Assembly (NCBI GenBank): GCA_905479325.1 | Contig: CAJQLW010000013.1 | Span: 1-64,000, forward strand | DNA: 64,000 nucleotides | From: an uncultured Flavobacteriales bacterium | GTDB taxonomy: Bacteria; Bacteroidota; Bacteroidia; Flavobacteriales_E; Vicingaceae | Direction: 5' to 3' | Shown: piece after piece, positions 36,568 to 45,793 of the stretch | Layout of the letters: every line of letters begins with the position of its first letter | Position numbering within the stretch: position 1 is the first letter of the stretch | Position numbers and translations under genes: made by a program | The notes under the pieces: model-generated | The model's input: the letters and a program-made list of their open reading frames with translations, nothing else | Database searches by the model: none | What the model was told of the DNA's origin: nothing

Positions 36568-37779
36568 CTATTTTAATTTAGTAATTACTTTAATTTCCGA
36601 ATGCAAGGTTTTATGAACCGGGCATTTGTCGGCAATTTCCATTAGCCGTTGTTTTTGGGTTTCATCCAAGTCGCCAATCATTTCAATTTTTCTCGTAAAG
36701 TGATCAATTTTTGCACTTGATTTCTCGCAGGTTTCACAATCTTGAGCGTGATCCTTATGATGGTCTACATGAACAATCGCCTCTTGTAAGTCCCATTTCT
36801 TCCGCTTTGCATACATCTGCAAAGTCATGGAAGTGCAAGCACCTAAACTCGCACTCAGCAAGTCGTAAAGAGTAGGGCCAAGGTCGTTGCCCCCAACTTC
36901 TTCCGGCTCATCTGCTATTAAGTGATGATTACCTGCCTTAATTTGTGTGGTAAAACTTTCGTCGTCGGTTTGCACAACTACTTTACTTTGGCTTTTTAGC
37001 ACTTCCTTTTTCTGATCAGGGTTTAAGTATTTTTCTACCCAAGCAGCAATCATATTTCCGGCGTAAGTTGAATCTGCTCTCGTACTTAGCAAATGATCTG
37101 CACCGTCTAACGAAATAAAACTTTTAGGGTGAATAGCAGCCGAATAAATTTTCGCCGCATTTTCAATTCCAACAATGGTATCTTGTGGAGAGTGAAGAAT
37201 TAACAAGGCTTTTCGCAACTCTTTCGCCACCTTTTCGGGTTCATGATTTTCTAAGTCATCAATAAACCCTTTTGCAATGGTAAAGGGTCTGCCGCCAATG
37301 TTCACCGTTGCCTTGCCAGTTTTTTTGATGTCGTCAATTTTCTCTGAAAGTAACTTGGTAACGTGGTAGGGGTCAAACGGCGCACCGATGGTTACTACTG
37401 CTTCAATACAATCCAATTGCGAGCCAGCAAATAAGGCAGCCGCTCCTCCAAGCGAGTGGCCAATAATAATTTTTGGAGCTTCATAATTTTCTGTTAAGAA
37501 ATCGGCCGCTGCAAAAACATCCTGAATGTTAGAGGTAAAAGCGGTGCTTTCGAAATCTCCTTCACTTTGGCCTAAACCAGTAAAATCAAATAACAATACT
37601 GCAATTCCTTTTGAAGTTAACCCACGGCTTATGTGTTTTATGGCTAATAAATTTTTGGAACAGGTAAAGCAATGTGCAAAAATGGCAAAGGCGCTAGGTT
37701 TTTGATCTACAGGAAAGTCAATTTGTGCACTTAATTGGTAGCCGTTTTTATTGGTGAAGCTAAGTTGCTGAGATTTCAT
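36568..37779 (-). CDS. Fusion of alpha/beta hydrolase and OsmC-like domain
   Basis: 403 residues in two parts. Residues about 1-250 are an alpha/beta hydrolase with nucleophile elbow IIGHSLGGAAALF (Ser near 109) and a late HLLSTR-type His. Residues about 265-403 are an OsmC/Ohr-like domain with the two redox cysteines: one in GACTSMTLQMY and one near the end in CPVHKTLH. OsmC domains reduce organic hydroperoxides through these cysteines. The fusion is known in several bacteria; the substrate is unknown. A CETC motif between them may add another thiol pair. Confidence 0.9.
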   Translation of the reverse strand: MKSQQLSFTNKNGYQLSAQIDFPVDQKPSAFAIFAHCFTCSKNLLAIKHISRGLTSKGIAVLLFDFTGLGQSEGDFESTAFTSNIQDVFAAADFLTENYEAPKIIIGHSLGGAAALFAGSQLDCIEAVVTIGAPFDPYHVTKLLSEKIDDIKKTGKATVNIGGRPFTIAKGFIDDLENHEPEKVAKELRKALLILHSPQDTIVGIENAAKIYSAAIHPKSFISLDGADHLLSTRADSTYAGNMIAAWVEKYLNPDQKKEVLKSQSKVVVQTDDESFTTQIKAGNHHLIADEPEEVGGNDLGPTLYDLLSASLGACTSMTLQMYAKRKKWDLQEAIVHVDHHKDHAQDCETCEKSSAKIDHFTRKIEMIGDLDETQKQRLMEIADKCPVHKTLHSEIKVITKLK

Positions 37780-37913
37780 TTAGTTGGTTTTGTTGCTAAG
37801 TTAATCCTAAATTGATGCCTAAATAGTCGTCCATTTCACCTTAGTTATTGTAATTTTATACAAATGAACAGCTACTCAAATTTGCTGTTATAAGAACAAA
37901 AACAACTAAAACT

Positions 37914-38423
37914 ATGAGCAACATAAAATTTAAAGGAGACCCAATTGAAGTAAGTGGAACAATTCCAAACGTTGGAGATAAAGCAGCTGACTTTACTTTT
38001 GTTAAAGATGATTTAAGCGAAGGTTCATTAGCTGACTTTGACGGAAAGAAAAAAGTATTAATTATTGTACCTAGTTTAGATACAGGAATTTGTCAAATGG
38101 AGGCGAAAGCATTCAATGAGCAAATGGAAGGTAGAGAAGATACGGTGGGTTTAATGATTTCTAAAGATTTGCCATTTGCTATGAAGCGTTTTTGTGCATC
38201 AGAAGGCTTAGAAACCATCATCAATGCGTCTGACTTTAGATACAATGATTTTGCAAGTCAGTACAATGTAGAAATGACAAATGGACCATTAAAAGGTCTT
38301 TTTGCAAGAGTGGTGTTAGTGTTAGATAAAGACAATAACATTACCTACAAAGAAGAGGTAGATGATATTACACACGAGCCAAATTACGATGCAGCAAAAG
38401 CGGCAGTAGAGGCAATCGGATAG
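37914..38423 (+). CDS. tpx: Thiol peroxidase (atypical 2-Cys peroxiredoxin)
   Basis: 169 residues, normal Tpx length. The peroxidatic site is PSLDTGIC with C60 and T57; the resolving cysteine is C94 in MKRFCASEGLE. Both match the Tpx pattern, so an intramolecular disulfide and thioredoxin recycling are expected. Removes lipid and alkyl hydroperoxides. It follows the divergent OsmC fusion, giving two peroxide-defence genes side by side. No clear TAnnTTTG element was seen in the 130-bp gap. Confidence 0.96.
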   Translation: MSNIKFKGDPIEVSGTIPNVGDKAADFTFVKDDLSEGSLADFDGKKKVLIIVPSLDTGICQMEAKAFNEQMEGREDTVGLMISKDLPFAMKRFCASEGLETIINASDFRYNDFASQYNVEMTNGPLKGLFARVVLVLDKDNNITYKEEVDDITHEPNYDAAKAAVEAIG

Positions 38424-38444
38424 TAATATTCTTTCTAAATAAAT

Positions 38445-39116
38445 TTAATAAGTGGAGGCGAGAAGTTTTATTCTCGCCTCTATTCGTTTAGAGACTTCAG
38501 CAGCGTTGTTGTACACCATATAGTGAGTTGCGCCCTTTAGGGTTTCTGCTTGGTCAATATTTTTGATTGGAAAAATCAAATCGGCTGTTCCATGTATATG
38601 GTAAAAAGGGCATTCCAATTTTTCATCAAATTTCCAAGCCGCTATTTCTTTCACTCCCCACGCCAGCTGCTCATGGCTTGCAGCATGAATCATCGCTTCA
38701 AACAATTTATTGCCCGCCTCGTCCGACTTGTCGTAGTAGGGTTTAAAAGCAACACTGGCATCAATGGCTAACTTTGAGGCGGTCTTGTTTTTGGTAGGAA
38801 GGAGGTCCATGTATTTGAAAATACTCGGGACTTCACTTTTATTTTTTACGGTTGAAATTAAAAAGAGGTGCTCGACCTTTTTTATTCTTGAAATTTCTAC
38901 TGCTAAAATGCCGCCCAAACTCATCCCTAAAATAGAGAATGTATCATCTTCAATTTTATCAGCAAGCCGCTTCGCGTAATCTGAAATAGATTCTTTTTCT
39001 ATCGGTTGCATGTAATCCAAAAACTTAAGTTCAGCCCCTTCAATAGACAATTTGCTAAACAATCTATGATCTAGCCCTAAACCGGGAATACAGTAAATAA
39101 TAGGTTTGTTTGTCAT
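38445..39116 (-). CDS. Alpha/beta hydrolase
   Basis: 223 residues with the alpha/beta hydrolase order: oxyanion region IPGLGLDHRLF near residue 10, nucleophile elbow LGMSLGGILA (Ser near 64), acid HGTADLIFP near 170 and His in KGATHYMVYN near 194. Short form without a large lid. Substrate unknown. Its last codons overlap the hairpin that ends tpx. Confidence 0.85.
   Translation of the reverse strand: MTNKPIIYCIPGLGLDHRLFSKLSIEGAELKFLDYMQPIEKESISDYAKRLADKIEDDTFSILGMSLGGILAVEISRIKKVEHLFLISTVKNKSEVPSIFKYMDLLPTKNKTASKLAIDASVAFKPYYDKSDEAGNKLFEAMIHAASHEQLAWGVKEIAAWKFDEKLECPFYHIHGTADLIFPIKNIDQAETLKGATHYMVYNNAAEVSKRIEARIKLLASTY
38455..38480 (+). terminator. Convergent terminator of tpx inside the hydrolase 3' end
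   Basis: Perfect 10-bp stem, GAGGCGAGAA with TTCTCGCCTC and a 6-base loop. It lies 32 bp past the tpx stop and within the last codons of the hydrolase on the other strand. Downstream sequence is only moderately T-rich. Confidence 0.7.
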
Positions 39117-39129
39117 GTTGTAAAAATAA

Positions 39130-39155
39130 AAAGAACCAGCTAAAGCCGGTTCTTT
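39130..39155 (-). terminator. Intrinsic terminator after the DUF5723 gene
   Basis: Stem AAGAACCGGC with GCTGGTTCTT (one G-T wobble) on the minus strand, 4-base loop, then a T-rich run; 22 bp past the stop at 39177. Confidence 0.85.
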
Positions 39156-39176
39156 AAGGTTTCTGAAAGTTAGGTT

Positions 39177-41336
39177 TTATTGAGGCTCAGTTACAGGCTC
39201 TTCTTTTTTAGGAACTGATTGAGCTGGTGAAGGAATTGAATCAGACTTTACATTTATTTCCTTTGCTTTTTCTTCAACGGGAGTAGCTCCTGTTTTTATT
39301 ACCGAATTCAGTTTCGTTGAATCGACGGGAGTTGTTAGAGTAGAATCTATTTTCGATGGTGCTTCGCTCACTTTTTGTTCCACAGTTTTCACCGAATTTT
39401 CAAGTGGTTTTTGAAGACTGTCAGTTTTTACCTTTTCAGGAGTTGGATGAATCATCGGAGCTTCCATTTCTTTTTCAGCACTTTTCGTTTTCTCAGCTTC
39501 AGTTTGTTTTATCGAATCAGTTTGTTGTTTTATTTTCTCCTTATTTTCCTCAACCGCTTTCACCATATTTTCAATTGGTTTTTGAATACTGTCAGCTTTT
39601 ACCTTTTCAGGAGATGGATCAATCACCGGAGCTTTCATTTCTTTTTCAGCACTTTTGGTTTTCTCAGCCTCAGTTTGTTTTATTGAATCAGTTTGTTGTT
39701 TTATTTTCTCCTTATTTTCTTCAACCGCTTCAATAATTGTTTTTCCACTTTCTGTTTTTGCGGAATCTACCTTTAGGTTTACAGAGTCCATTTTTTTCTG
39801 AATAACACTATCCATTTTTTCTTCAGGAGTATGTGGTTTTTTCGGTCCCATAATGGTGTCAGGTTTCGTTGTATCTGGCACAAATGGGGTTACTTCTGGC
39901 TCATTTTGTTTGATCTCCTTTATTTCTTTTCCCTCTTTCGCTTTTTTCTCTTTTTTCGGACGTTTAGAGTCAATAACTCCATCGAATGAAGGATTGATTT
40001 CTCTCACCTTTTCGCTTCCAAATATTAAATTAATTCCTGCCCTCACCTGCGCATGTCTTGCATGTTGAGGTTGAAAAGCACTCATTACGTTGTCGCTCAC
40101 CACATAAATTTGAACCGGGCCCGGGTTGATGTTTATTCCAACTCCCAAGTTGTTAAAACTTCTGTTAATCATGCTGTAAGATGCTGCAAGGCCAATCCAT
40201 TTTGTTAACTTGTAATTAGCGCTAGCAGTGAAAGAGGGTCTGATACTACCTTTGAAGAATTCACTCTGAATTAGTCCGCCAATAACAGCCTTTTCCCCTA
40301 ACTTATAGTTGGCCCCAACGTAGAATCTTCCAACAAGTGGTGTAGTGTAACCTTCATTCGTCTCTTTTACATTAAAAGCAGACTCTAATGAATCGGCAAC
40401 ACGATCAAAGGCAGAAGTACCTGTTGTATCGTCTTGCGGAGAAAATGCATCAATCTCAATTCCATCAAAATAATATTGGCCTTTGTCAATGTTGTAATTT
40501 GTAACATTTGAACCCCAATCAATATACCCTAAGTCTATTACGCTTGCATTTATGCTTAATTTTTTGGTGAGTTCATAATTCATACCTAGGTCAATTCCAA
40601 AGCCATGGTTGTCGTTTCCTGAAATAAATCCACTTTGATCTCCCAAGCTGTCTAACGAACCAGATGTATTGATAAGAACATCTGCATTGGCTGTTAGTGC
40701 ATAGGTATTCGGGTCTGTAGTAAGCTTTAGGTCACTTCTTCTAGAATCTAAATTAGCGATGCCATATAGGTATTTAAAGCGAGCGCCCATTCTCATTCTA
40801 TTTCCAAATTGATGAGAAATTCCTACGCCATATTCTCTATAGTAATTAGCTGAAAAACAGGTGCCATTAAAATTTGCCCTGTTGTCTTGAAAAGCCAAAC
40901 TTCCATTTCCTTTATGAATAAAGGTTGCTATATCTTTCGTGTAGCTGAACCTCAAGTTTACATTTTCAGTAATGTTGAATAGTAATTGGGTTTTCTCTCC
41001 AAGTTTAAATCCAAAAGAAAGCAAATCTATTTTCGTGTTAAACGATAAGAAGTTCGTTTCTTCCAATTCAGCAATCATAGAATTGAAATCCAATCGCAGA
41101 GAATCCCCGTCTTTTTTTATAAAATCTGAATAAGCAAAACCACTGTTGCTAATACTATAGTATGAAGATGATATTGCAGGAAGTCCTATAAAAAACTTGC
41201 CATTGAACTGATTTGCAGGGTTGGAATAGGAAGACTGTGGTATGTCGTTGAAATTGAATAACGTTAAATCTTGTTGAGCCTTTGCTGCGATTGACACTAA
41301 AAGACAAAAGCAGAGTGTTAGTAGTTGATTTTTCAT
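39177..41336 (-). CDS. DUF5723-type outer-membrane beta-barrel with K/E-rich repeat tail
   Basis: 719 residues. A signal peptide (1-20) is followed by a beta-barrel region (about 22-435) of the DUF5723 type: SYSNPANQF, and many alternating strands such as GVGISHQFGNRMRMGARFKYLYG. The tail (about 440-719) is Lys-, Glu- and Pro-rich and likely extended. It includes two 57-residue tandem repeats, each starting VEENKEKIKQQTDS. No T9SS sorting domain. Likely sits in the outer membrane with its tail in the periplasm or outside; the direction is not known. Preceded, 11 bp away, by a large lipoprotein gene with which it shares a promoter. Confidence 0.8.
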   Translation of the reverse strand: MKNQLLTLCFCLLVSIAAKAQQDLTLFNFNDIPQSSYSNPANQFNGKFFIGLPAISSSYYSISNSGFAYSDFIKKDGDSLRLDFNSMIAELEETNFLSFNTKIDLLSFGFKLGEKTQLLFNITENVNLRFSYTKDIATFIHKGNGSLAFQDNRANFNGTCFSANYYREYGVGISHQFGNRMRMGARFKYLYGIANLDSRRSDLKLTTDPNTYALTANADVLINTSGSLDSLGDQSGFISGNDNHGFGIDLGMNYELTKKLSINASVIDLGYIDWGSNVTNYNIDKGQYYFDGIEIDAFSPQDDTTGTSAFDRVADSLESAFNVKETNEGYTTPLVGRFYVGANYKLGEKAVIGGLIQSEFFKGSIRPSFTASANYKLTKWIGLAASYSMINRSFNNLGVGININPGPVQIYVVSDNVMSAFQPQHARHAQVRAGINLIFGSEKVREINPSFDGVIDSKRPKKEKKAKEGKEIKEIKQNEPEVTPFVPDTTKPDTIMGPKKPHTPEEKMDSVIQKKMDSVNLKVDSAKTESGKTIIEAVEENKEKIKQQTDSIKQTEAEKTKSAEKEMKAPVIDPSPEKVKADSIQKPIENMVKAVEENKEKIKQQTDSIKQTEAEKTKSAEKEMEAPMIHPTPEKVKTDSLQKPLENSVKTVEQKVSEAPSKIDSTLTTPVDSTKLNSVIKTGATPVEEKAKEINVKSDSIPSPAQSVPKKEEPVTEPQ
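39384..39725 (-). repeat. 171-bp tandem duplication in the DUF5723 tail
   Basis: Two adjacent 171-bp copies (39725-39555 and 39554-39384), each coding 57 residues. The first 30 residues of each copy are identical in protein. Differences are concentrated in the second half (PVIDPSPEKVKAD versus PMIHPTPEKVKTD). Confidence 0.85.
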
Positions 41337-41347
41337 GTCTTTGTCTA

Positions 41348-43057
41348 TTAATCTATGCTAATGCTTGAGTTAAGAGAAATGATAATGTTTAACCTATTTG
41401 CAGAATTGAATCCAACATTTGAACTTCCTCCTGTAGTACTTGTAGACAACTTCGCAGAAAGGGCAACTTTTGTGCCTCTGGCAATTCTACCCAATCGCTG
41501 TCTATCAATACTGATATCTGTAATTTTTGTACTAAACCCTTCAGCTTCTAATAGTCCGTTCACTTGTTTGGTGGGTGCCGATGGTAAAAGCATGCCATAG
41601 CCATTCGAGTAAATTGGATTACTGGGTAGAATTAACTTTTCAAGTTCGACATTATTACTGTCTAAAAAAGTTAGTTGTAAGTCAACATCCATGGGGAACC
41701 CATTTTCAGCATAAATTCGGAGCGTTCCATCGGTTAAGTCGCTAATTTGATCCAGCAACACATCAATAGTGTCTTCTACGAAAAACCCTTGCGCTTCTCC
41801 TTCGAACGGGATTCGAAATTCTAAATCCAAACCTAAATCGCTGGTATCGGTAATAAAATTTCTACGTTCTCCATTTCTCGGAGGAATGCCGTCTGGGTTA
41901 AACTGCGCTTCAGCATCGAAAGCAATCGCCTTGGTCAAATGTGAAAGAATAGTATCGATATTACTATTATCCCTAGTTAAGGTGAAAGGTGTTTCTACCA
42001 TACCATACTTTTCAGGAAACCCAATTGTTAAGGGTGCCAAGCTATCAGGAATGATTAATTCAATATCACTAGGATTTCTGTTTGGATTAACAGCCCTAAG
42101 GTAAAGAAATTCGAATTGCATTGGACAAGAAAAGCTATTCTTAGCAATTAATTTTAAAGATGGTCTGGATATAAAAAAATCTTCTTTTCTAAACTCTTGA
42201 AAGTTTTTGAAAAAATCTATGGCTATACTATCTTTTTCCAATGCAAGTGGATTACTGCCAAGCGAACCATAAAATTCTTTAAAATCAATGTTTGTTATTG
42301 CTCCAGACATTTCTAACCGATCTTCAGGTTCACTTGCAACTCCGCTAATCAGTTGCATCGAATATTTTATGTCAATAGGAAGTGTGTTGTCCGCTGGATT
42401 ACCGTCTTTGTCTTCAGAAAGGTTTACTTGATAGCCTGCTAAATCTATAGATTGGGACCGAATGGTTGAGTCAGGGTTAGCAGCAGGGAGTGTATAATTC
42501 AATACTAAAGTATCTCCATTTGCATCGGTGAACGTTCTAAATTTTGCTTCAATATCAATGTCATAAGGAAATGAGTTTTCTAAGGTGAAGGCCAATGTTC
42601 CTGACTTTAGGGTCATACTGTCAACAATTATATCAAATCGGCTTCCGTCAATTATTTTTAACTCTGTTGGTGCTGCGTAATCAAACCTTTGACCATTGTT
42701 GAAAGGTGGACCTGGTGGAATAAATTGCAACGCGCCTCCTGAAGCTTTCGCAACCGTAAACGTATCTTTAAAGTTCTCGGTTGGAATGTTGATTACCGTT
42801 GAGGTATCCGAAGAAAGAACTGAACTTCTGTATACAATTTCTAATCCTCCGTTTGGAGTGGTAAAAATATCTCCATTGGTATCTTGTCGAATTACAATGT
42901 CAGCTAAGCTCAAGTTAGAACTCATTAATGGAATAGCCAAGTTTGGATTCCACTCACCTAGTTTCACCTTGTCAAATTCAAAATAGTCTTCTGTACAAGC
43001 ATAAAGTCCCATTGAAATAGCAATAACTAATACTATCGGTTTAAAAATATTTTTCAT
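41348..43057 (-). CDS. Large lipoprotein of unknown function, partner of DUF5723 gene
   Basis: 569 residues. The signal peptide ends in the lipobox LYAC (C21), then TEDYFEFDKVKLGEWNPNLAIPL. The mature protein is almost all beta-strand with repeated long segments, each with an alternating hydrophobic pattern such as DSMTLKSGTLAFTLENSFPYDIDI and RIYAENGFPMDVDLQLTFLDS. These look like internally repeated Ig-like domains. It ends in Ser/Thr-rich strands. I do not know its function. First gene of a two-gene operon with the DUF5723 protein (11-bp gap), with a TACATTTG element 25 bp upstream. Confidence 0.7.
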   Translation of the reverse strand: MKNIFKPIVLVIAISMGLYACTEDYFEFDKVKLGEWNPNLAIPLMSSNLSLADIVIRQDTNGDIFTTPNGGLEIVYRSSVLSSDTSTVINIPTENFKDTFTVAKASGGALQFIPPGPPFNNGQRFDYAAPTELKIIDGSRFDIIVDSMTLKSGTLAFTLENSFPYDIDIEAKFRTFTDANGDTLVLNYTLPAANPDSTIRSQSIDLAGYQVNLSEDKDGNPADNTLPIDIKYSMQLISGVASEPEDRLEMSGAITNIDFKEFYGSLGSNPLALEKDSIAIDFFKNFQEFRKEDFFISRPSLKLIAKNSFSCPMQFEFLYLRAVNPNRNPSDIELIIPDSLAPLTIGFPEKYGMVETPFTLTRDNSNIDTILSHLTKAIAFDAEAQFNPDGIPPRNGERRNFITDTSDLGLDLEFRIPFEGEAQGFFVEDTIDVLLDQISDLTDGTLRIYAENGFPMDVDLQLTFLDSNNVELEKLILPSNPIYSNGYGMLLPSAPTKQVNGLLEAEGFSTKITDISIDRQRLGRIARGTKVALSAKLSTSTTGGSSNVGFNSANRLNIIISLNSSISID

Positions 43058-43082
43058 CTACAGAAATTTGAAGTTAGTATGT

Positions 43083-43090
43083 CAAATGTA
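43083..43090 (-). promoter_or_regulatory. -7 promoter element of the lipoprotein/DUF5723 operon
   Basis: TACATTTG on the minus strand, 25 bp before the start at 43057. Confidence 0.5.
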
Positions 43091-43144
43091 GTATTTTAAG
43101 ATTTTTTAAGAGAAGCTTGTTTTTTAAAATGCAAGAAAGCTCTG

Positions 43145-43744
43145 TTAGGTTGACTGTTTCGATTCACGAAACAAGTTAAAGCTACTACGGTGATGTTCGC
43201 AGATTCCAAATTCTTTTAATGCGTTTCTGTGCTTGAGTGTGCCATAACCTTGGTTGTTTGCCCAATCGTACATGGGAAAGTCTTTCGCAATTTCCTGCAT
43301 GTATTCGTCTCTGTGGGTTTTGGCTAAAATAGAAGCAGCTGCTATGTTTTTGTACTTACCATCGCCTTTTACAATGCACGTATGCGGCACAAAATGATAA
43401 GGTGTAAAACGATTGCCATCGATTAATAAATGGTCAAAATCTACTTCAATTTGATCCAATGCCCTGTGCATGGCTAAAAAAGAGGCGTTAAGAATGTTTA
43501 TTTCGTCAATTTCTTTTGCAGAAACTACACCAACTGCCCAAGCTATTGCATTTTTTTCAATCCACAATCGAAGTTCATCTCTCGTTTTTTTACTGAGTTG
43601 CTTGGAGTCATTTAAGGCGTTATTTCGCTTTTTTGGATCTAAAATAACTGCCGCCGCATAAACAGGGCCGGCGTAGCAACCTCGTCCAGCCTCATCGCAG
43701 CCAACTTCTACTAATCCCTTGGTATAATGGTTTTTTAGTCTCAA
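43145..43744 (-). CDS. rnhB: Ribonuclease HII
   Basis: 199 residues, normal RNase HII size. Removes RNA from RNA-DNA hybrids and single ribonucleotides from DNA. The acidic catalytic set begins with GCDEAGRGCYAGPV near residue 17 and continues in the HLLIDG strand near 99. The conserved YKNIAAASILAKTHRD is near 131. Overlaps the end of the glycosyltransferase gene by 4 bp (ATGA), so translation is coupled. Last gene of the methyltransferase-glycosyltransferase-rnhB operon. Confidence 0.97.
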   Translation of the reverse strand: MRLKNHYTKGLVEVGCDEAGRGCYAGPVYAAAVILDPKKRNNALNDSKQLSKKTRDELRLWIEKNAIAWAVGVVSAKEIDEINILNASFLAMHRALDQIEVDFDHLLIDGNRFTPYHFVPHTCIVKGDGKYKNIAAASILAKTHRDEYMQEIAKDFPMYDWANNQGYGTLKHRNALKEFGICEHHRSSFNLFRESKQST

Positions 43745-44871
43745 GAGTTTAATGTCTTTTCAATACTACTCCACAATAAATCAGCGCTTTTTTGCCAAGA
43801 AAAATCATTTTTTCTCAATTTCCCTTTCTCAATTAAAGCAGCCCTTTTCTCGGGTTGACTAGCAATCAACTGCATGGCATTTGCTATTTCTTCAACATTC
43901 TTGGGGTCGCATAAAATTGCAGCATCAGCAGCCACTTCAGGCATAGATGTAACCGTAGAGGTAATAACTGCAGTTTCAGCCTGAAAAGCTTCTAAAATTG
44001 GAATTCCAAAACCTTCGAAATAGGGGAGGTAAGTAAGTGCTAAGGAGCTTGCTAATGCTTTAGAGAGTTCTTCATCAGTAAGTCTGCCCATAAAGTAAAC
44101 TTCTTGTTTAAACTTCATGGATTGGAACGTTCTTTCCAATTCCTTTGGCCACCATTTTTTATTGCCTACAACCAATAATTTAACCTTGTTTTGATCACCT
44201 GCTTTAAACTTGTCAAAAGCCAGCAATAAGTGCTCTAGGTTTTTTCGAGGGTGAATGGTGCCTATAAAAATGAAGAAGTCACTGTTTGAAGTGTGCTCTT
44301 CTTTAAATGCTATTTTTTCTTTTCTCGTTGCCGGCTTAAAAACATCATTTGCACCATTGTACACCACGTCAATTTGATTTGAAGGAATGTGGTAACAGTT
44401 TTCAATGTCTTTTTTAGAGTATTTTGAAACGGTTGCAATTCGAGTAGCTCGTTTGGCAAATTTTGGGAAGTAGTGCAAAAGGTACTTTCGATGACTCCAA
44501 ATGATGTTTTCTGGGTAATGTTCAAAGTTGAGGTCGTGCATTACCGCTAAACTCTTGCAGTTTAGTTTTGGTGGCACCCAACCTTCAGGCGATAAGAATA
44601 AATCAAATTTATTCGTGTTAATATAATTTTTTAGGCTTTTTTCGAACCAGATATACCATAAAATGGGGTGACGTGCAGGAGGACCAATGCTCACAAAGTC
44701 TACATTTTTTGGAAATTGGAAACTCTCATGATCAACCTTTCTATCAAATATGAAGGTGAACTGAACCTCTGGGTGAGCTGCTGTAATTAATTGTAAAGTT
44801 TCATAAGAAAATCGAGCAATGCCGTCCATTTTATCTGGAACCAAAAGTCTGGTATTAACGGCAATTTTCAT
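43741..44871 (-). CDS. Glycosyltransferase, GT4-type
   Basis: 376 residues, GT-B fold. The nucleotide-sugar-binding C-terminal domain has FIFIGTIHPRKNLEHLLLAF near 198 and the retaining E-x7-E motif in YFEGFGIPILEAFQAE near 287. Predicted to transfer a sugar during surface polysaccharide or LPS assembly in the cytoplasm. Encoded with a methyltransferase and next to a divergent flippase, so a small glycan-building cluster is likely; rnhB is probably only a passenger in the operon. Confidence 0.9.
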   Translation of the reverse strand: MKIAVNTRLLVPDKMDGIARFSYETLQLITAAHPEVQFTFIFDRKVDHESFQFPKNVDFVSIGPPARHPILWYIWFEKSLKNYINTNKFDLFLSPEGWVPPKLNCKSLAVMHDLNFEHYPENIIWSHRKYLLHYFPKFAKRATRIATVSKYSKKDIENCYHIPSNQIDVVYNGANDVFKPATRKEKIAFKEEHTSNSDFFIFIGTIHPRKNLEHLLLAFDKFKAGDQNKVKLLVVGNKKWWPKELERTFQSMKFKQEVYFMGRLTDEELSKALASSLALTYLPYFEGFGIPILEAFQAETAVITSTVTSMPEVAADAAILCDPKNVEEIANAMQLIASQPEKRAALIEKGKLRKNDFSWQKSADLLWSSIEKTLNS

Positions 44872-44880
44872 TGAATGAAA

Positions 44881-45699
44881 TTATGCTTTTTCTACCATGT
44901 AGTTGATTCCAAAAAAGAAATACTCTTTTAGGAAGTTATTCTTCTTCCAAATTTTTTGCTCTTTTTCTACTCTCTCTTTTGCATTTTTGTTTGGAAATGC
45001 AAATGGCAAGTAATAACGAATGTATTGAACGGTATCTTTTTCAATGTTAAATCCTTCCTTTTGAAAAGCTCTTTGCCAAGTATCTAAACTTCGAATGTTT
45101 TCATTGCCAAGTAAAATGTTCTTTTTCAGGCTCTCATCGTAAATTTCAATAATTCTTTTACTCCCTCTTTGCTTGTACAGTTTAAGGTTTTGAATGATGT
45201 TGTTTCCATTCTCTTCAATAATGAGCAACTTGCCATTCTCGCTGAGCACATTGTGTAACACTCGAAGCGCTTCGTCTAGAGGCTCTAAGTGGTGCAACGT
45301 ATCTTGAATAATGATTAAATCGTAGCTATTCGCTGCAAATTTATGGTCAAAAATATTCTCGTATGAGTAAGTGAACTTACTAACATCACCAAATTGACCC
45401 CAATATTCTAGCCTTTTCGGTATTTGGTGAATGTAATGTTCTAGTGTAGTCCCGTGTGAGGCAATTCCATTAATAGATAGAAAAATAGCCGTAGTTCCAA
45501 ACCCACATCCACAGTCCCATATTCGTAAGCTTGGGTCTGTTATGTTGTCTGCAATGTATTGCAAGCGTTGGCAGAAGTAAGCCTTACGAAATTCGAATTT
45601 CGATGGATTTTCTAAGTACTTGTAATAGTATTGTAAGTTTTCGTTGTTTTTTAACTCTTCTACAAAAAGGTCAAAAAACTGCTCAACCGTCATTTTCAT
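44881..45699 (-). CDS. Class I SAM-dependent methyltransferase
   Basis: 272 residues. SAM-binding motif I is IWDCGCGFGTTAIFL near residue 59; motif II-type LIIIQDTLHHLEPLDEALR is near 130; SENGKLLIIEENG is near 150. Resembles methyltransferases found in glycan clusters, although the substrate is not evident. It is the first gene of the operon, with TATATTTG 18 bp upstream. A second Met two codons in (MKMT) is an alternative start. Divergent from the flippase gene. Confidence 0.85.
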   Translation of the reverse strand: MKMTVEQFFDLFVEELKNNENLQYYYKYLENPSKFEFRKAYFCQRLQYIADNITDPSLRIWDCGCGFGTTAIFLSINGIASHGTTLEHYIHQIPKRLEYWGQFGDVSKFTYSYENIFDHKFAANSYDLIIIQDTLHHLEPLDEALRVLHNVLSENGKLLIIEENGNNIIQNLKLYKQRGSKRIIEIYDESLKKNILLGNENIRSLDTWQRAFQKEGFNIEKDTVQYIRYYLPFAFPNKNAKERVEKEQKIWKKNNFLKEYFFFGINYMVEKA

Positions 45700-45717
45700 G
45701 CTTCAAAATAAGGGCTG

Positions 45718-45725
45718 CAAATATA
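45718..45725 (-). promoter_or_regulatory. -7 promoter element of the methyltransferase operon
   Basis: TATATTTG on the minus strand, 18 bp before the start at 45699. Confidence 0.5.
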
Positions 45726-45793
45726 CGTTCCTCTAATAGAATTCATACGAATTCGATTGCTTTACTTTGTTCTCACTTATTTTTCGATTTCAA

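Noticed and set aside
39356-39736. Two long plus-strand open frames opposite the DUF5723 tail
   Set aside because: They are antisense images of the Lys/Glu-rich repeats, giving Phe/Leu/Ser-rich low-complexity sequence with no start context.
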